64,000 nt of DNA. Source: Tetrapyrgos nigripes (taxonomy: Eukaryota; Basidiomycota; Agaricomycetes; Agaricales; Campanellaceae). The stretch spans positions 62,001 to 126,000 of the forward strand of contig JAACJM010000227.1 of assembly GCA_013368315.1 (NCBI GenBank), given 5' to 3'. Position 1 is the stretch's first letter, and every line of letters starts with the position of its first letter. Positions 45,023 through 57,800 of this stretch are shown one piece after another. The notes beneath the pieces are model-generated. The model was given only the letters and a program-made list of their open reading frames with translations, did not search any database and was not told where the DNA came from. Both the position numbers and the translations under genes were made by a program.

Positions 45023-46109
45023 CTACAGCCCAACGATATCCTCCAACTTTTTCCAAACATATCCCTCCCAAAGATGATTAGCACTCCCCGCAGCTTCATC
45101 ACTGTCTTTGGGATTCTCCCTTTGCTCGACATGGTTCCATCCAGTACTCGCCGTTCCCGCCTCAAACTGAGATAGTAGGAAAGCCCGCAACGATGCGTAA
45201 GGCTCTTGCCCAGGAATATAATCCGTAAACACAAAAGGCTTCTGGAGGCGGTCGGCGAGCTGACAAAGTGTCAAATGCTCATTTTGTATGCGGAAGTGAG
45301 CATTGGAGAGACGAGATTGAGGGAGAGTGGTCGTGACGTGTGCGATGAATCCTGAAGGCACTACACGTTAGCGTTAAGAGTACGAGCATAGATACATGAA
45401 ATAGACCTACCAGCAAGGTCCTCCTCAGCTGTAAAACTGACAGGAGTTTCACCTTTACCAACTATGTTGACTTTCTGGTTCGATTCGTAGCCAATAAAGA
45501 ACGGAATGAAACGAATCCATGCGCCAGTCTATAGTACGAAAAATTAAAAAATAGTCTCGTCAAAACGGGACTTGGACGCGAGCACAAAGGCGAGTTACTC
45601 ACAAAAAAGAGTGAATATGGCAACCCGATGGATGTCAAGAAAGCTATGCAGCATATAGATCTAAAGTCAGACACTGGACGCAAAACCAAAGAATTAATAT
45701 TCACCTGTAAACTCGTCCTTCTCTGACAATATATTGCCAGTCCCAGCGAGGCCAAAAGTAATGAATCCGTACTCTGAAGGAACAAAGAGCTTCACTCCAG
45801 CTTCTTTGGCCGCCACTGCGGCTTTCTTCTGAGCGTCCAGAACTGCTGGGAGCGGGAGAGTAGACACTACTACATCGATAGAGTACTTCTTAAAGATCTC
45901 CACTAGAGCAGAGTGATCGTCGTAGTCAACGGGAACCAGCTCAGCGTTGGCAGGTAAGGATCGCGAGGCAAAGTTCTGAGAGGACGAGGAGAAAGAACTA
46001 CCAGTTTCTTGACGCCAGGTTGCTCGGAGAGGGCATCAACGATGAATGGACTGATACTACCAGCTCCACCGCTACCGAGGACAGCAAAAGAGGTGTTGGT
46101 GTTGGACAT
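45023..46109 (-). CDS. NmrA-like / isoflavone-reductase-type NAD(P)-binding protein
   Basis: ATG at 46109 (MSNTNTSFAVLGSGGAGS: a Rossmann glycine motif, GxGGAG). Then SIDVVVSTLPLPAVLDAQKK, GVKLFVPSEYGFITFG, GLPYSLFFTGAWIRFIPFF, KVNIVGKGETPVSFTAEEDL, GFIAHVTTTLPQSRL, ending at 45023. These blocks are typical of NmrA-like atypical short-chain dehydrogenases, which sense or reduce with NADP(H). Clear introns lie near 45712-45650, 45600-45531 and 45410-45352. Between VVLS and NAELVPVDYDD (about 45990) the frame shifts by one; either one base is missing or there is an unusually short 26-nt intron. Confidence 0.78.
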
Positions 46110-46900
46110 GACAGGATAGTCGAGATGAGGAGAGCTCCCGAAGTGACTGGCTCTCTTTTAATAGCAGAGTCTGAAGCATTCACGCATGCCTCAGCTGGCA
46201 AAGCGTTACGCATTCAAGTTAGTGAGTATTAGCTTTCTACCGGCGGCGTACAACATCAATAAGTACCAGACGAAATGGAGACGAAGGGAGACTAACAGAT
46301 TTGCTAGCAATCTGCTCATTTATTGACAGTTCCGTGGGGCGTATCTTTGCGCTCAACCAAAAAGGCTCGTGAGGAAGTTTAGAACTTTAGATCCGGGACC
46401 ATGACACCGGAATAGACAAGGGCCTGGCCTGACTTGATGATGATAATGAAGACGTCCACGTCATCCCGAGAAACCGACGGCCATATTCGTTGGATTATGA
46501 CTGGTCTGGCATAGTCTTGTGAGTAGCTGAGATTAAGACTGGTACTTGCGCTCGATGGTGACGCAACGTACCTGATAGTAAAACGAATGATCCAAATCCA
46601 ACAACCTCAAAACTAATCCCAGTCTGCAATTCCCAAGACATGAAGTGCGCGAAGTTTGAATAATGTCGGTAGTAGGCCGTCGGTATTCCATTTACAGGCA
46701 ACGAGGTCAAAATTTGGAAATCTTTTCGTGTTGTTCCACAGATGTAGAAGTGATATACAAGCAGATATATGCTCCGATACAGTGTGCCTTTGTCAGTACA
46801 ACGGTATAATGATGATACATACATGAAATATGTCTTCAGATTCTTCTCCAAAAGTTCCATACTCTCCACCTACATAATACGACCCAGATATCCAGCAACT
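46110..46900. other. Intergenic region between NmrA-like and PEBP genes
   Basis: A minus-strand frame at 46495-46869 has no domain and no sign of being real. Otherwise nothing is seen. Confidence 0.4.
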
Positions 46901-47663
46901 TCACTCATCTACCGACCGAACAATGAAGTAATTCGCGCCAACAAGCTTCAAGCCATATTGTTCGCCAAACTTGTACGCGCTCCAATGACGTCTATCCGGT
47001 ACCTCTGCTCCAAACTCTTTGGCATCCGTGGGTAGAGAGAAACCGGATGGTTCTTGGAAGAGGAGGAAAGCTATCGAGAACATGAATGAGCCCGTGAAGA
47101 AGAGCGTGACACGTCTAGTGAGACTCACTGTACCGGTGAAGACCACTTCCAGGAGGAGGTCCAGGAGGTCGGTAAGGTGTTGCAGATGGTTTAGTCTTCA
47201 ACGCAGTCAAACTACCAGTTTTATTGGCGGTTTGTGCTGGTGACTTCAGACCGGTGATCTGTAGGCCACAAAGAATACGCAGGGCGATGATCAGCACCGT
47301 AAGATGCCAGTCAGTCAGTCAAGTACTCACCACCCAATGCCTAAACTCCTTCGATGTCGGATTCGCCCTCGAAGGCGCATCCGGATCCGTCATGACAAGC
47401 GTGTAACTTGTACTGCCCTCAGATGACGTAGAGTCTCCAGCAGACTCGTCACTGGCTACCATAGGAGTGAAGTTGACTTCAGGTTCATCCAGAGTATCTT
47501 CTCTTGTTAATTCGACAGTGAGAATGCCTTCTTTGCCAGTAGGGTAGATAACGGAGAATAAGACGGATGGAAAGAAGTTTGCAGATTCGGGGATGATTTC
47601 TGGGATGATTTGCTCGCGTTTGAGGGCTTCTACGATGGCTGAGAGAGGGTCTGCAGTAGCCAT
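46901..47663 (-). CDS. Phosphatidylethanolamine-binding protein (PEBP/TFS1-like), 210 aa
   Basis: Three exons: 47331-47663, 47129-47258, 46901-47070 (633 nt, in frame). Start chosen at MATADPLSAIVEALKR (47663); the frame is open further up but that extension is not protein-like. Family motifs: YTLVMTDPDAPSRANPTSKE (DPDAPSR binding loop), FRHWVITGLKSP, and the GPPPGSGLHRYTFLLFQEP block with its conserved HRY. PEBPs bind anionic phospholipids or inhibit carboxypeptidase Y and Ras/PKA-linked partners in yeast; the partner here is unknown. Length is normal and no defect is seen. Confidence 0.9.
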
Positions 47664-47897
47664 CGTGATGGTGGAGGAAAAGAAGGAATTTTGGGAGAAT
47701 TTTCGGACGACTGATTTTGGGCGGTCCGGGGCAGGTCCGGGACCGATTTCGCTCCTTTCGTCTTCTTCTCCGCACCATACCACCACAAGTTCTAACTACT
47801 CTTTCAAGGGCTAGGTTGGTAAGTATCAAGTGTACTAAGAACAAGTAGTTGGATTAACAGTCCGGTTTGTTTTCGGGGAGGAACAGTTACAGAACTT

Positions 47898-49724
47898 ATG
47901 CCTTCAGATGGTGATGCAGGCGAAACTGGCAGCGCCATATCTCATCCAGCGACATTCCTAGGCCTCCCTGCCGAAGTCATTCTCGAAATCGCGCATCATA
48001 TGCAACTCCAAGCGGACAAACCAGATGTCTATCCCAGGAAGAGGCTGTCCAAGTCGCACCAAAAGTCGCTGGTATATTGGAACTGCAAATGTCTCATGCC
48101 TCTTGCAGAATGCAATCACCATCTCCGCAGCCTCTTAACACCCTTAATCTTCGCAAAACTCATGTTTGCGTACAGTTTCCAATCCATATCTCGAGACAAT
48201 CGTTTACTTGACGTGTGCTCGCATCTCCAGGATCCAGACTACAACCCAATTTGGCTAAAACACGTCAGGGAATGCCATATCATGGACTGGCCCAGAGCCA
48301 GACCGGTGAAGATGACGGACTCATAGTTGCTGTTTGTCAAGCCCTAGCTAGACTCAGGGATCTAGATAGGGTGCAAATTGACGACTGCGCTGTAGATTTG
48401 ACAGACGGCGTGCTCAAGGTGATCGGAGACACACTTTATCCCCAACACGTCGGTCTCCGTCACTCGAATTTCTCGGCGCAGGAGCTCTCAGCTGCCTGGA
48501 CTCGCATGGGCCTTCCTCCATCTTCATGCACCTTCGATCTTCATAAACATCCTACCGCTATTTTCGATTTGTACAGACGCATAACATATCGCCCGTGTGA
48601 CATCACTTTCCTAATCCGACATCACTTTTTATCGGCCAGTCTCCTCACTCTGGAGTTGACTGGCATTTTGGTCTCTCAGATACCCGACCTTTTCCAGATA
48701 CTCCGTCACGCACCTCTACTTCGTGAACTCTTGCTCGATGAGCTAGTTGTTGCACGCCTCCCCTCACGTGACAGTGATCCCGAGATTGAACTGCACGCAC
48801 TGCATCTGCCCGTGCTGCCTGCAGATGCTCTTCCACACTTGACCCGTTTACGAGCTACGCCGGGGCTCTTACGCTATTTTGTGCCTGTCATCTTGGAGAA
48901 CTCCAGTAACTTCTCCTACTTGGATCTATCCAGGTATTACAAGGCTCAGGGCTATATTCCTGCCCCCCGCGTCGACTTCAAGTCTTGTTTTGGCTCCCAG
49001 ACCTTGGAGGGTTTGAGGGAGCTCTCCATCTGCATTGATAATACTCTTGAGTATAATCTCGGAGACTATTTCCCAAATTTGAGGAGGCTTCAGTTAAGGG
49101 ATATCGCAGAGCACGAGGTGAGCCGGCACTTTTTCTTTTCATTTTCATGTGAATAACTTGTCGTTTCTTTCTGCCCAGTCCATACGCTTGCATATCCAAA
49201 AAATTGCATCTCACTGGCCCACCCGGATGCCCACGGGAATCACGTCGTTCTTAATCGATTTTATGCCCCGAAGAGATGGTAGATTGGAAGACCGGAACAC
49301 AGAACTGGAATTTGACTTGCCCTCTCAACTCGACGGCATCAAGGCCCTCACCAGAGTCATGCCCAATCTTACATGGTTTTTCTGCGGCGAGCCTGTAGAA
49401 TGGATCCGCAGACCTAGAGTACTTTCAGAGTCTACTTCCACCGATAACTCTTCTGAAGGGGAAGATTGGCACCCCTCACTAGTCCCTGACGTAGGCGGCG
49501 AGTTACACAAATTTTTGAAGGCTCATCTGATCCAAATGTGGGAGTGGTCGTTTCATGCATCAAAAAGATGGAATAGTGGTATGATGGTCGGGCCCAGACC
49601 GAGGGCTATTCGGGACTATCGTGGATGCTTGAGGAGTATGTTTGGAGAGGAGGATAGGCAGAATATCCAAATACTTGCTGGCAAGCTCGGGGTTGCGGCC
49701 GGTTCCATACTGGACGATATATAG
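47898..49724 (+). CDS. F-box-like protein
   Basis: ATG at 47898; F-box-like N-terminus ATFLGLPAEVILEIAHHMQL (about residues 18-40). The long C-terminal part has regular Leu spacing (DLFQILRHAPLLRELLLDEL, YFPNLRRLQLRDI), as in LRR-like substrate domains. The intron 49118-49178 (GTGAGC..CCCAG) joins EHE to SIRLHIQK. The first frame stops at 48326, but the rest (EDDGLIVAVCQALARL...) continues in another frame; one G missing near 48303 (CCGGTGAAGATG) would restore the reading. Either a recent pseudogene or an assembly indel. Ends with TAG at 49722-49724. Confidence 0.7.
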
Positions 49725-50299
49725 TGATTAAGAATGCTAGCTAACTGTAATATGTAGTAGATGTACGTAGCATATGAAAATGGCTTCATCCTCTAAAACA
49801 ACACCTGTAAACATATAGCTCCGAGGCCTATGCCACTGCACTAAAAGGCAGATTTATGAAGTAATACTACTTCATAAACTCGGAGCTATATATAGACACT
49901 ACAGACACCCTGGGAACTCCACCTTGGAGGCCAGCGGGCCGCAGCGTCGTAAGCAGCATGCTTACAACACCCATCGAGCGAGGTCGGACATTGCTATGTT
50001 CTTCTACCTCCCCCATCCGAACGCGTGTGCTGCACAAAACAGCCATCTGGAAGACAGAAAGCACCTCTTATAGCGTGTATCGGGCTGGATTGAGCTGGAC
50101 CAACAGCAACAACTGCCAATCAATTACCAAGATGTTGACATTCTGTAGGGAAAGAATGAAAGCGAGTGAGATAGTGACAATGATAAAGATTTATCCTGCT
50201 TACCAGCTGTCAGCTTTACATTTATAATACCCTTTCGTGCCCGTCTCCAGTGGTCAAAACCACCCTTGATAGCCAATGTCCACCACTTGCATTACGCCT
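49725..50299. other. Intergenic region with nested hairpin
   Basis: No gene is seen. Contains the two nested inverted repeats at 49814-49890. Confidence 0.4.
49814..49890. repeat. Two nested perfect inverted repeats (cruciform-like)
   Basis: Outer arms TATAGCTCCGAG (49814-49825) and CTCGGAGCTATA (49879-49890). Inner arms TTTATGAAGTA (49853-49863) and TACTTCATAAA (49868-49878). The inner right arm directly abuts the outer right arm. Located about 90 bp after the F-box stop codon. Confidence 0.7.
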
Positions 50300-51214
50300 G
50301 AGATAGGTCGTTAAAGATCATAACTTCGGATTTGGACGGACTAAGGGAGAGGAAGTTGTTGAAGCACCATTCCTGGAGTTGATTGAGATGATGTCAAGGG
50401 GGTCCAAAAAGAATTAAATTATACCGGGGGTCGGAAAAAAAATTTGCACCCCCATCAAGGGAACCTACCTACCTTACCTTCCTTATATAGTAGGTTACCT
50501 GCTTAATATAGCAATAGCATGTGACTTATGATTACATAAATTATTTGAACTGCTGTGCTAGTCAGAAGCTTTGCGGAACCTTCAACGAAAAATTGACTGC
50601 AATGTGGTCAAAGCAGTATTATCAGACCTTAGATGCATTGTGAACAACATGTATTACTGCCAACAGTGAGCGAAAAATTGTTCTAAGGCGCATTTTCGGG
50701 GGGGTCAAAAAAAAATTTTTCGCCTCCTCCAGAGGAACCTACCTACCAACCCCCGGTACGGGATTTCCCGGTCCGGACCCCCTTGGATGATGTTGTAGGC
50801 CAGACGCAGAACGGGAAATAATAACCATGTCGTCGGCGTGTTCGAGATGTGTTATTGAAGTCTCATTGAAGGACATGTCATCACGATGAGGGTGAAGCTG
50901 AAATGTGGAAAGGTACAGGTTCCACAATAGTGGGGAAGCGGGGTCTCACATGAGAACTCCAGACCCTGCCTGGAAGTCCTCAGAGACCCATCAGAGACAC
51001 AGTCGCCCTGTACAAGGCGGTAGCGCATATCACGGTCAAGGTTTCGCAGCCAGTCGTAGTACATGCCGGTGAGACCAAGATCATCGAGTAAGTATGACCT
51101 GGCAGTTTGAGACAAAAATTTTTCGGAGTTCCGGGGCCAGATCGCTGTGCTCGTGTCTGAAAGTATACGTACAACCTCATGGCAAAGACCATATGCACGT
51201 CTTTCGTTCTTCAC
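50300..51214 (-). pseudogene. LINE-type reverse transcriptase fragment, interrupted
   Basis: Minus strand: LLDDLGLTGMYYDWLRNL, MRYRLVQGD, then after a frame change DPASPLLWNLYLSTFQLHPH, ITHLEHADDMVIIS (ADD in place of the YxDD catalytic motif) and GLQHHLNQLQEWCFNNFLSL, SPSKSEVMIFND. The last two blocks are adjacent only after removing the 391-bp element at 50395-50785. 5' and 3' parts of the element are missing and a frameshift is present near 50940. Confidence 0.72.
50395..50785. mobile_element. TIR element (hAT-like MITE), 391 bp, inserted in the LINE relic
   Basis: Ends CAAGGGGGTCC and GGACCCCCTTG are perfect 11-bp inverted repeats, flanked by an exact 8-bp duplication GATGATGT (50387-50394 and 50786-50793). 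Removing the element and one GATGATGT restores the LINE frame. Subterminal CCTACCTACC-like repeats occur at both ends. No coding capacity. Confidence 0.88.
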
Positions 51215-51823
51215 AACTACTAATAGATACTAATCATCACAATTTACATTTGCAAAACAGAAACAGACAGGATAGCAGATATCAGAGCATACGATCTTAT
51301 CATCACATTGTAAGTATGTACAACAGAAAGGCGAAAACGCGAAAGCTGAAGTGCAGACTAGGAGGGACAACAAGAGCGCTTGAGAAAGCGTTGAAGTAAA
51401 AAGTTGTTAAATCTGGGGTTTGATGGATTTTTAGATGAAGCAGAGGGGGAAACCGAAATGCAACGTGAAAGTAAACCGTAAAGCGTGAATAAAACACAGA
51501 ACACATCGTAAGGAAATCCTGACAGGACATTTGAACAAGCCGTCGTCAATCCAAGTGTTCGTCATGAGAGCGTGGAAGAAGAAATCGTTATCGTACAAAA
51601 AGCACAAAATCATCAACAGCAGACTGCCTAGCAGTCGGAATGAGATGGAAATCGTAAAACGTTGGCGTTAAACGTGAAAAATGGGGTCGTAGAAGCACAA
51701 TTGTGTACGAGGCGTAAATGTAACAATGATGGAGGCATAGTTCAAGCATAGGCAGATCTAGAAAAGAAACAGACATAGACCACTCTTTGTGGGCAGGGTG
51801 GTGTGTAAGCGATGGCGAAAGAC
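51215..51823. other. 3' flank of the large minus-strand gene, no gene seen
   Basis: AT-richer than the neighbouring coding DNA. Small minus-strand frames (51303-51616) are not supported. Probably contains the 3' UTR of the gene ending at 51824. Confidence 0.4.
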
Positions 51824-54800
51824 CTAGACACGGGCCGAAGGACGAGCAGGCGTAGGTCTACCACGCGGACGGGGACGATTAAGTCGCAGACTTTCACCAG
51901 GACTATAAGACAGAGTAATTAGTTCATTAATGGACCAAAAACCCAACAAGAGATAACCACTCACGTCATAGAAACACCAACCCCAACATTCTCTTTTAAC
52001 TCCGAAGAGACTTTCCCAGTGCTTCGTTTAGCCCAACCAAGAGCCGTACGTCTCGCAGATGATCCAACCCGGGGACGGGGCTGAGAAGCAAGCCCAAACG
52101 CATTCTCCCTTGTCTTGGCCGGGAACTGCTCTGCAAGATCGTCTTCCAGAGTTGCGAAGGGTTTATTTGCTTCATACTTGGGCATATGATTGGCAGTCAT
52201 GAGATTAGGATTGACGGTAATCTCTTGTAAGGGTGAACCATGACTGGCCTTGCCTGCCGCGCGGGACGTAGACCCAATAATGGGACGAGGACTGTCAGAA
52301 GTGAGTGATACTTTAATGGTGCGGCCTTGAGGGTATGGTGAGGGCCTGGACTGCGTTCTTCGGCGGCGAGGGCCCAGCTCAGAAGGCAGAGGATGATAAT
52401 TCTGTACAGAGTCTTGGAGAAGAGCTTGCATCGCTGAAGGTTGCCGAGGCGGATTGAAGGCTTTAAGTACAAGCCAGTAAATTAACAGTTCACTGAGAGA
52501 GAGAGAAAAAGACATACTTTGCAGAGCATAGACAGAAAACGGAGTGTCTACCCAAACGCGTTTGCTTTCACTGACAGTGTGCTCAGCTTCGTTACGAAGG
52601 TCATAGTACTTCCGAAGGGCAACAATCCCTCGCTCGTCGTCCCAAAACGATTCGGTTGAGTGAATAGACGCAGTGTCAGCGTCCACGACGAAAACGGATT
52701 GCATGGCGGTAGGACTACTCTTCTTAGATTGAGGGCCAGGGGAAGAAGAGTCGCTTGAGAATTCTTCCTCAATAGTCTCATACACTGAGGACCTTGACAT
52801 GCGAGCTTGAGAAATTCGGCGACGATGACCCTGTCCCCGAGCACGAGCTCGTAGGCGGTTCCTTCCAGTAGTCGAGACAGGATGAGTAGCATTGACCAGA
52901 AGTGAATTGAGCTGAGCGACGTCAATACTGGACTGGGATCCATCTGACATCGACGCAGATCCATCAGAAGCCGACAGCGGTGGAGTGTCTGCTCCCGAGC
53001 TCATGGATGTACAAGTACTTGAACGAGATCGAGAAGCTGGGCCTGGTCTCGAGAATACTGGAGCAGAAGAGACTGGAGAAAAACGTTAATTTCCGAACAT
53101 CATGTAGCACAAAAAGGACGCACAAGACATGGACAAATCTTCTCCTTCTGCCATGAGAACACTCTCCTCAAGACTTTGCCTCTCTAGAAGTCCCTTGCGA
53201 GCTTTGATCATTCTCTCATCACCGAACTTGGACGACGATGTAGATGCAATGGAAGCCTTCTCAATGATGCGAGCCTTGACTGCATGTCCCGGTTCTTGAT
53301 TCTCTTTCAACATATGGGCTGCTTCACTAGGAGGTTGTTTCCTCTTGTTTCCAAAGCGTACGCAAGGCGAAGCTTCTATAGCCGAATTGACGGATCTGCG
53401 ACGGACATGGCCGCCCCCAATCATCTGTAGACATATTAGAGCGCTTCAAAACCAAAAAGTGTAGGAGAACTTACACTAATCATTGTATCATCTTCTTTGG
53501 CCAGGCTATGATCGCTAGTCATACTGAAAGAAGACATGGGCCGGAAGTTTGGAGGGGGCAAAAGATGACCTTCAGGGAATCTCGAAAAGTCGTAGCCGAA
53601 AACGGAGTCAGACGATATACTGGCCCTGTCACCTGTCTTGTCGAAAAGCGAATCCTCCGCCTCTATAGACGAACGTTGATAAGTATCCATGATAGAGTCA
53701 AAGGAACTCGGGTTCTCAGTCTGTTCCAGGCGAGAGTCCAACAAACGACTTTCCAGGTCGATGGCACTGTCTGTAGGCGATGCAGAAATGGACGTGAGAG
53801 GTGCACCAGCCGTTTCAAACATCTTGTCGCCGATACCAGGCCTTCCTAGACGCATTGCCGAGAAATCACTACTGACAGAATCCACAGAGGCCTCTTGGCG
53901 GTGACGAGCCCATGCAGCACGACCACCATTGGCACCATGCAGAGCGTAAGAGTGGGCAATCGAGCTGACGCTGCTGTTGGAGTCGTTGCGTCTATGGGCG
54001 GCAGCGAAACTCCTGTTGTACAAACTGACAGGTGGTCCTGAGACGATTGACATGTTGGATTCATTACGGCCGTGACCTCGCCTGAACGACTGGGATGGAG
54101 CATTGAAATAGAAGTCGGAGGCATCGCTCTCAACACGCCTTCGAGGAGCTCGGTGAATGAAGGAGAAGGTGTCGTCAACGCTTTGGTTCATGGAAAATGA
54201 CGAAGTCATATCCTCTGAGGAAGGTCTCTCCCGTAAGCTAGGAAGACCATAGTCGAACGGATCAGGGATACCGGGGTTGAGAACATGTCCATACGACGAT
54301 ATCGAGGCAATGCTGAAAGTAGACTCGTGTCGGTTGTGCACATTATTACGTCTATTGTTGGAAGTCGGTGGTGGGTAGAAGCCTGGTCGGTAATCATGGA
54401 ACTCGAAACCTCTCCTGACCTCGTCAAAGGAGTCAAAGCCAGTGAAGCTGAAATCGGAAGATTGCCGGGAGTGACGATACTGGATTTGCATACCGGCTCT
54501 ACCGACAGACGTATTGGCGGCGTGAGCACTAGAGTCAGAGTTAATTCGAGGTCGAGGTCGAGCTATGGGCAATTCCGCAGCCTCTGCAATTATCGATTTG
54601 ATAACCGAATCACCCACCGACGCAGAAGATGCATTAGACACCGAGCGAACATGGGATGGAGGTGGAATGATATCCGAAAGGGTCAACTTGCTGCCCTTGT
54701 TGGCTACCTTCTCCGCAGGAGAACAAGAAGCTTTGGTCATACCACCGAACTTGAAGGCCTTGTTGAGCTGACCATCTGAAGGACGTGAAGCAGGAAGGGC

Positions 54801-57800
54801 ATTCTCCACTGAGGGTTCCGCAGAATCCACCATCATGAGATCGTCAGTCTCGGCATTACTACCAAGACTGTCAGATCCTGGAAGCAGGGTGGGCTCTTTG
54901 ACATCCAAAAGCCTCGATACCGGGTCACTCTCCATATCCGAAGTTTGAGAGGAAAAACCAGACGCTGCCTCATGCGAAGTTGTAGAAACATCCGTCTGGA
55001 TGGTGCTGGACGACGTTTCCGCCTGAGCAGGTAGCGAAGGCAAAGGTGGAAGCGGGGGCACTTCAACACTCAGCATACCACTATCAGAACCTCCAAAGTC
55101 ATAACGAAGGTCGAGTTTCGCAGGGGTACGGAATGCACTCTCCAACTGTTCCATGAAGCTTCGTCGGTCTGAAGCACCAGACTCGTTCAACTTCTTCAGT
55201 TCGCCAGTGAAGTCGAAGGATTTCTTGGTGTCACCTTCTTCGTCAGAGTGGATATCGTCCATGTCGATTTGATTCTCGTTGACATCAGTGAGATGGAACA
55301 TAGGTATGTCCAAGGGCTGAGGATCACCGAATGAGTCCATCTCAGAGACATCCTGAGGAACATCTTCGGGAGACGCAGAATGAGGACTGGGAGGACGATA
55401 AGAGAGGGTGTCGTCTTCGTGGCGCCTCGCCAAAATGTTCTGCAGTTCGTCAGGAATGTCCGAGTCAGGATCTGATGCGTCCAATTCGTCAACAGCATAG
55501 GCTGAGACGTCAGAACCTCCCATTGTTCCCTTCATCCCGAGCATCTTCCTGGCTCCCGGTACAAGAGGACGGCTAGTAGTGTTGTCATCGTCGCTGCTGT
55601 ATTGAGATGAAAGGAGCGAAGATCTATTCCTAGCATGTCCGAATGCAGAAGGCAGAACTGGGACTGGTGGTCGGTTCTTGATGTCGTCGATGGAACTGAT
55701 GGATGAATCACCTCCTCGAGAAGACGTACGAGAACCAAACGTCAACGTCGAGGGAGCACGGACAGTACCACCGTCGTGCTTGAGTTCGATAGGCGGAAGA
55801 CTCTCAGATGGTGGTGGACCCAAAGATTTCATCGCGACAATACCCGACCTCGACTTGGCAGGGCGCAATGGACGAATCATCGGAGGAGAGTTCTCAAGCA
55901 TGGGAGCTGGAGGTGATAATGTCCTCTTGTGTTTGGGACGCGTCTTTGGTGCCGACGATGATGCAACTGGTGATGAAGCCTTTGGTGAGTCTCTCGGGAA
56001 CATCGAGTTGAGCGTGGGCCAAGGTGCAATTTGCTGACCGAGAAGGTCTTTGGATAAAGGCTGTTTGGTAGGACTTCGAGATTGGGCGTAAGGTCGCAGT
56101 GAAGTGATGGAACTGATGTCCTTGCGCAAAGTCCTCTTAGTCGGGCTCTCGTTGTTGTCGGGAACACGGGGAACGGCACCAGCGAGCATCTGCTGCCTCC
56201 ACGGAGAAATGTTCGGCGTACCGGGAGTGGTGCCAGGTGTCGCCTCCAAATCCAAGTGGTTGATGAGCTGGGCAAGATCGTTGGTCGCAGCGGATAGAAT
56301 AGAAATGACACCTGTGATTTGTTTTAGTATAGTGACAAACTTCATGAGTAATGAAACACATACCTTCACCATCCTCGTCATAAACAGGTTGAGGTCTGCT
56401 ACGCCCCAACATCTGTTCAGACATTGGACGAGGACGCCTCCTTGCCGGTGTCGAAACAGCACTGTCAGTATCGCGTTCGTGTCCATCCGAAGTAGCTTCT
56501 TCCAGAGTAAGCATAGGTGCATGAGGGTTGATAGAAGAGACACCAGAGGATCTCCGCGAGCTGGCGTCTGAGTGGATGTCTGGGAAGATCTCCGAAAGAG
56601 GTGTTCTTCTCCTGCCCTCACCAGAGACGCGTCTGGAATCCTTTTCGCCCATCTTCCTCTTATTCGTGCCCCGGTCTTCCTGTTCTTGACTAAGCCTCTT
56701 AGTCTCCCTCTCTCTTCTCCTCTGCTCACGCACAGTCTCCAAGCCTTCTTCATCCCATCTGATACTTGCCCCAGAACTACCGGACGACGTCCTCGAGTTG
56801 GAAGATGTGGTCGACAACGGTCTCAAGGATGACGCAGTCGATAAGCATGACCCAGAGCGTGCACGAGCGGCCATCATAACAGCCGACTCGACAGAAAGAC
56901 GGTTGTTGTCGACATTGCCTTCGATGGAGCTGGGAGCACCAATAGAGGACGTCGTCGAGCCACTACGAACCGCTGGGAGTCTCATTGTCGACGGGAGACC
57001 GAGACCAAGAATGCTACGTTTCTTCTTCATCATAGTTTGCGCGGCCTCGGGACTAGCTGTTAGAGCACCAACCTCAAAGCTGCTCGACGAACCGCGGACG
57101 GTCTGAGCACGGCCCTTCTTCTCCTTCTCCTTCTCCTTCCTATCGTCCTTGTCCTTCTTCGTCTTCTTCTTCTCTCTGGTGGATTCATCCTTGTCCTTGA
57201 ATTTCTTCTCGCCTTTGGCTTTAGTCTTCTTGTCGTTCTCCTTGCCTTTCCTCTCGTCCTTCTTCTCCATAGGAGCGTCGTCACCAGGAGCGCCGTTCTT
57301 CAGCTGTGCCCAGCTGCCAATATGTGCTAGAGAACGCATGGAACGCATGGCACGCAAGGCAATGGAACCTTGGTTGTTGCTGGGTTCGGTGCCGGCTGAA
57401 GATGGCGGTGCGAGCAAACCACCCATGGTTGGCGTAGCAGAACGAGAGGTGCTGATTGGTGCCGGACGACAGTCATCAGAGACCACTCGATCAACGTTGA
57501 CGTTGAGTAGCTGAGGATTGGAGATATTTCTGGCGTCATAGGCCGGGGCAGCAAACGTAGGCGAGTTTAGGACGATACCAGAGTCCAAGGAATTGAAGCG
57601 AGCCCTGGATTGTACATCAGAGACAGACTTGAATGGTTCGGGTGCTGTAAACGGTATTTAGTGTGAAGAAGTAGCGCAGAGGATAAAAGTGACTTACTCT
57701 TCGATCTGGGTGGCTCAGGACGGGACTTCGACTTCTCTCTGACCTTGGTCCTCTCCTTCTCCTTCTCCTTTTCTTTCTCCTTCTCCTTGGAGTCCTTTCT

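Noticed and set aside
46495..46869. Minus-strand 124-codon frame between NmrA-like and PEBP genes
   Set aside because: No domain and no sign of selection; probably chance.
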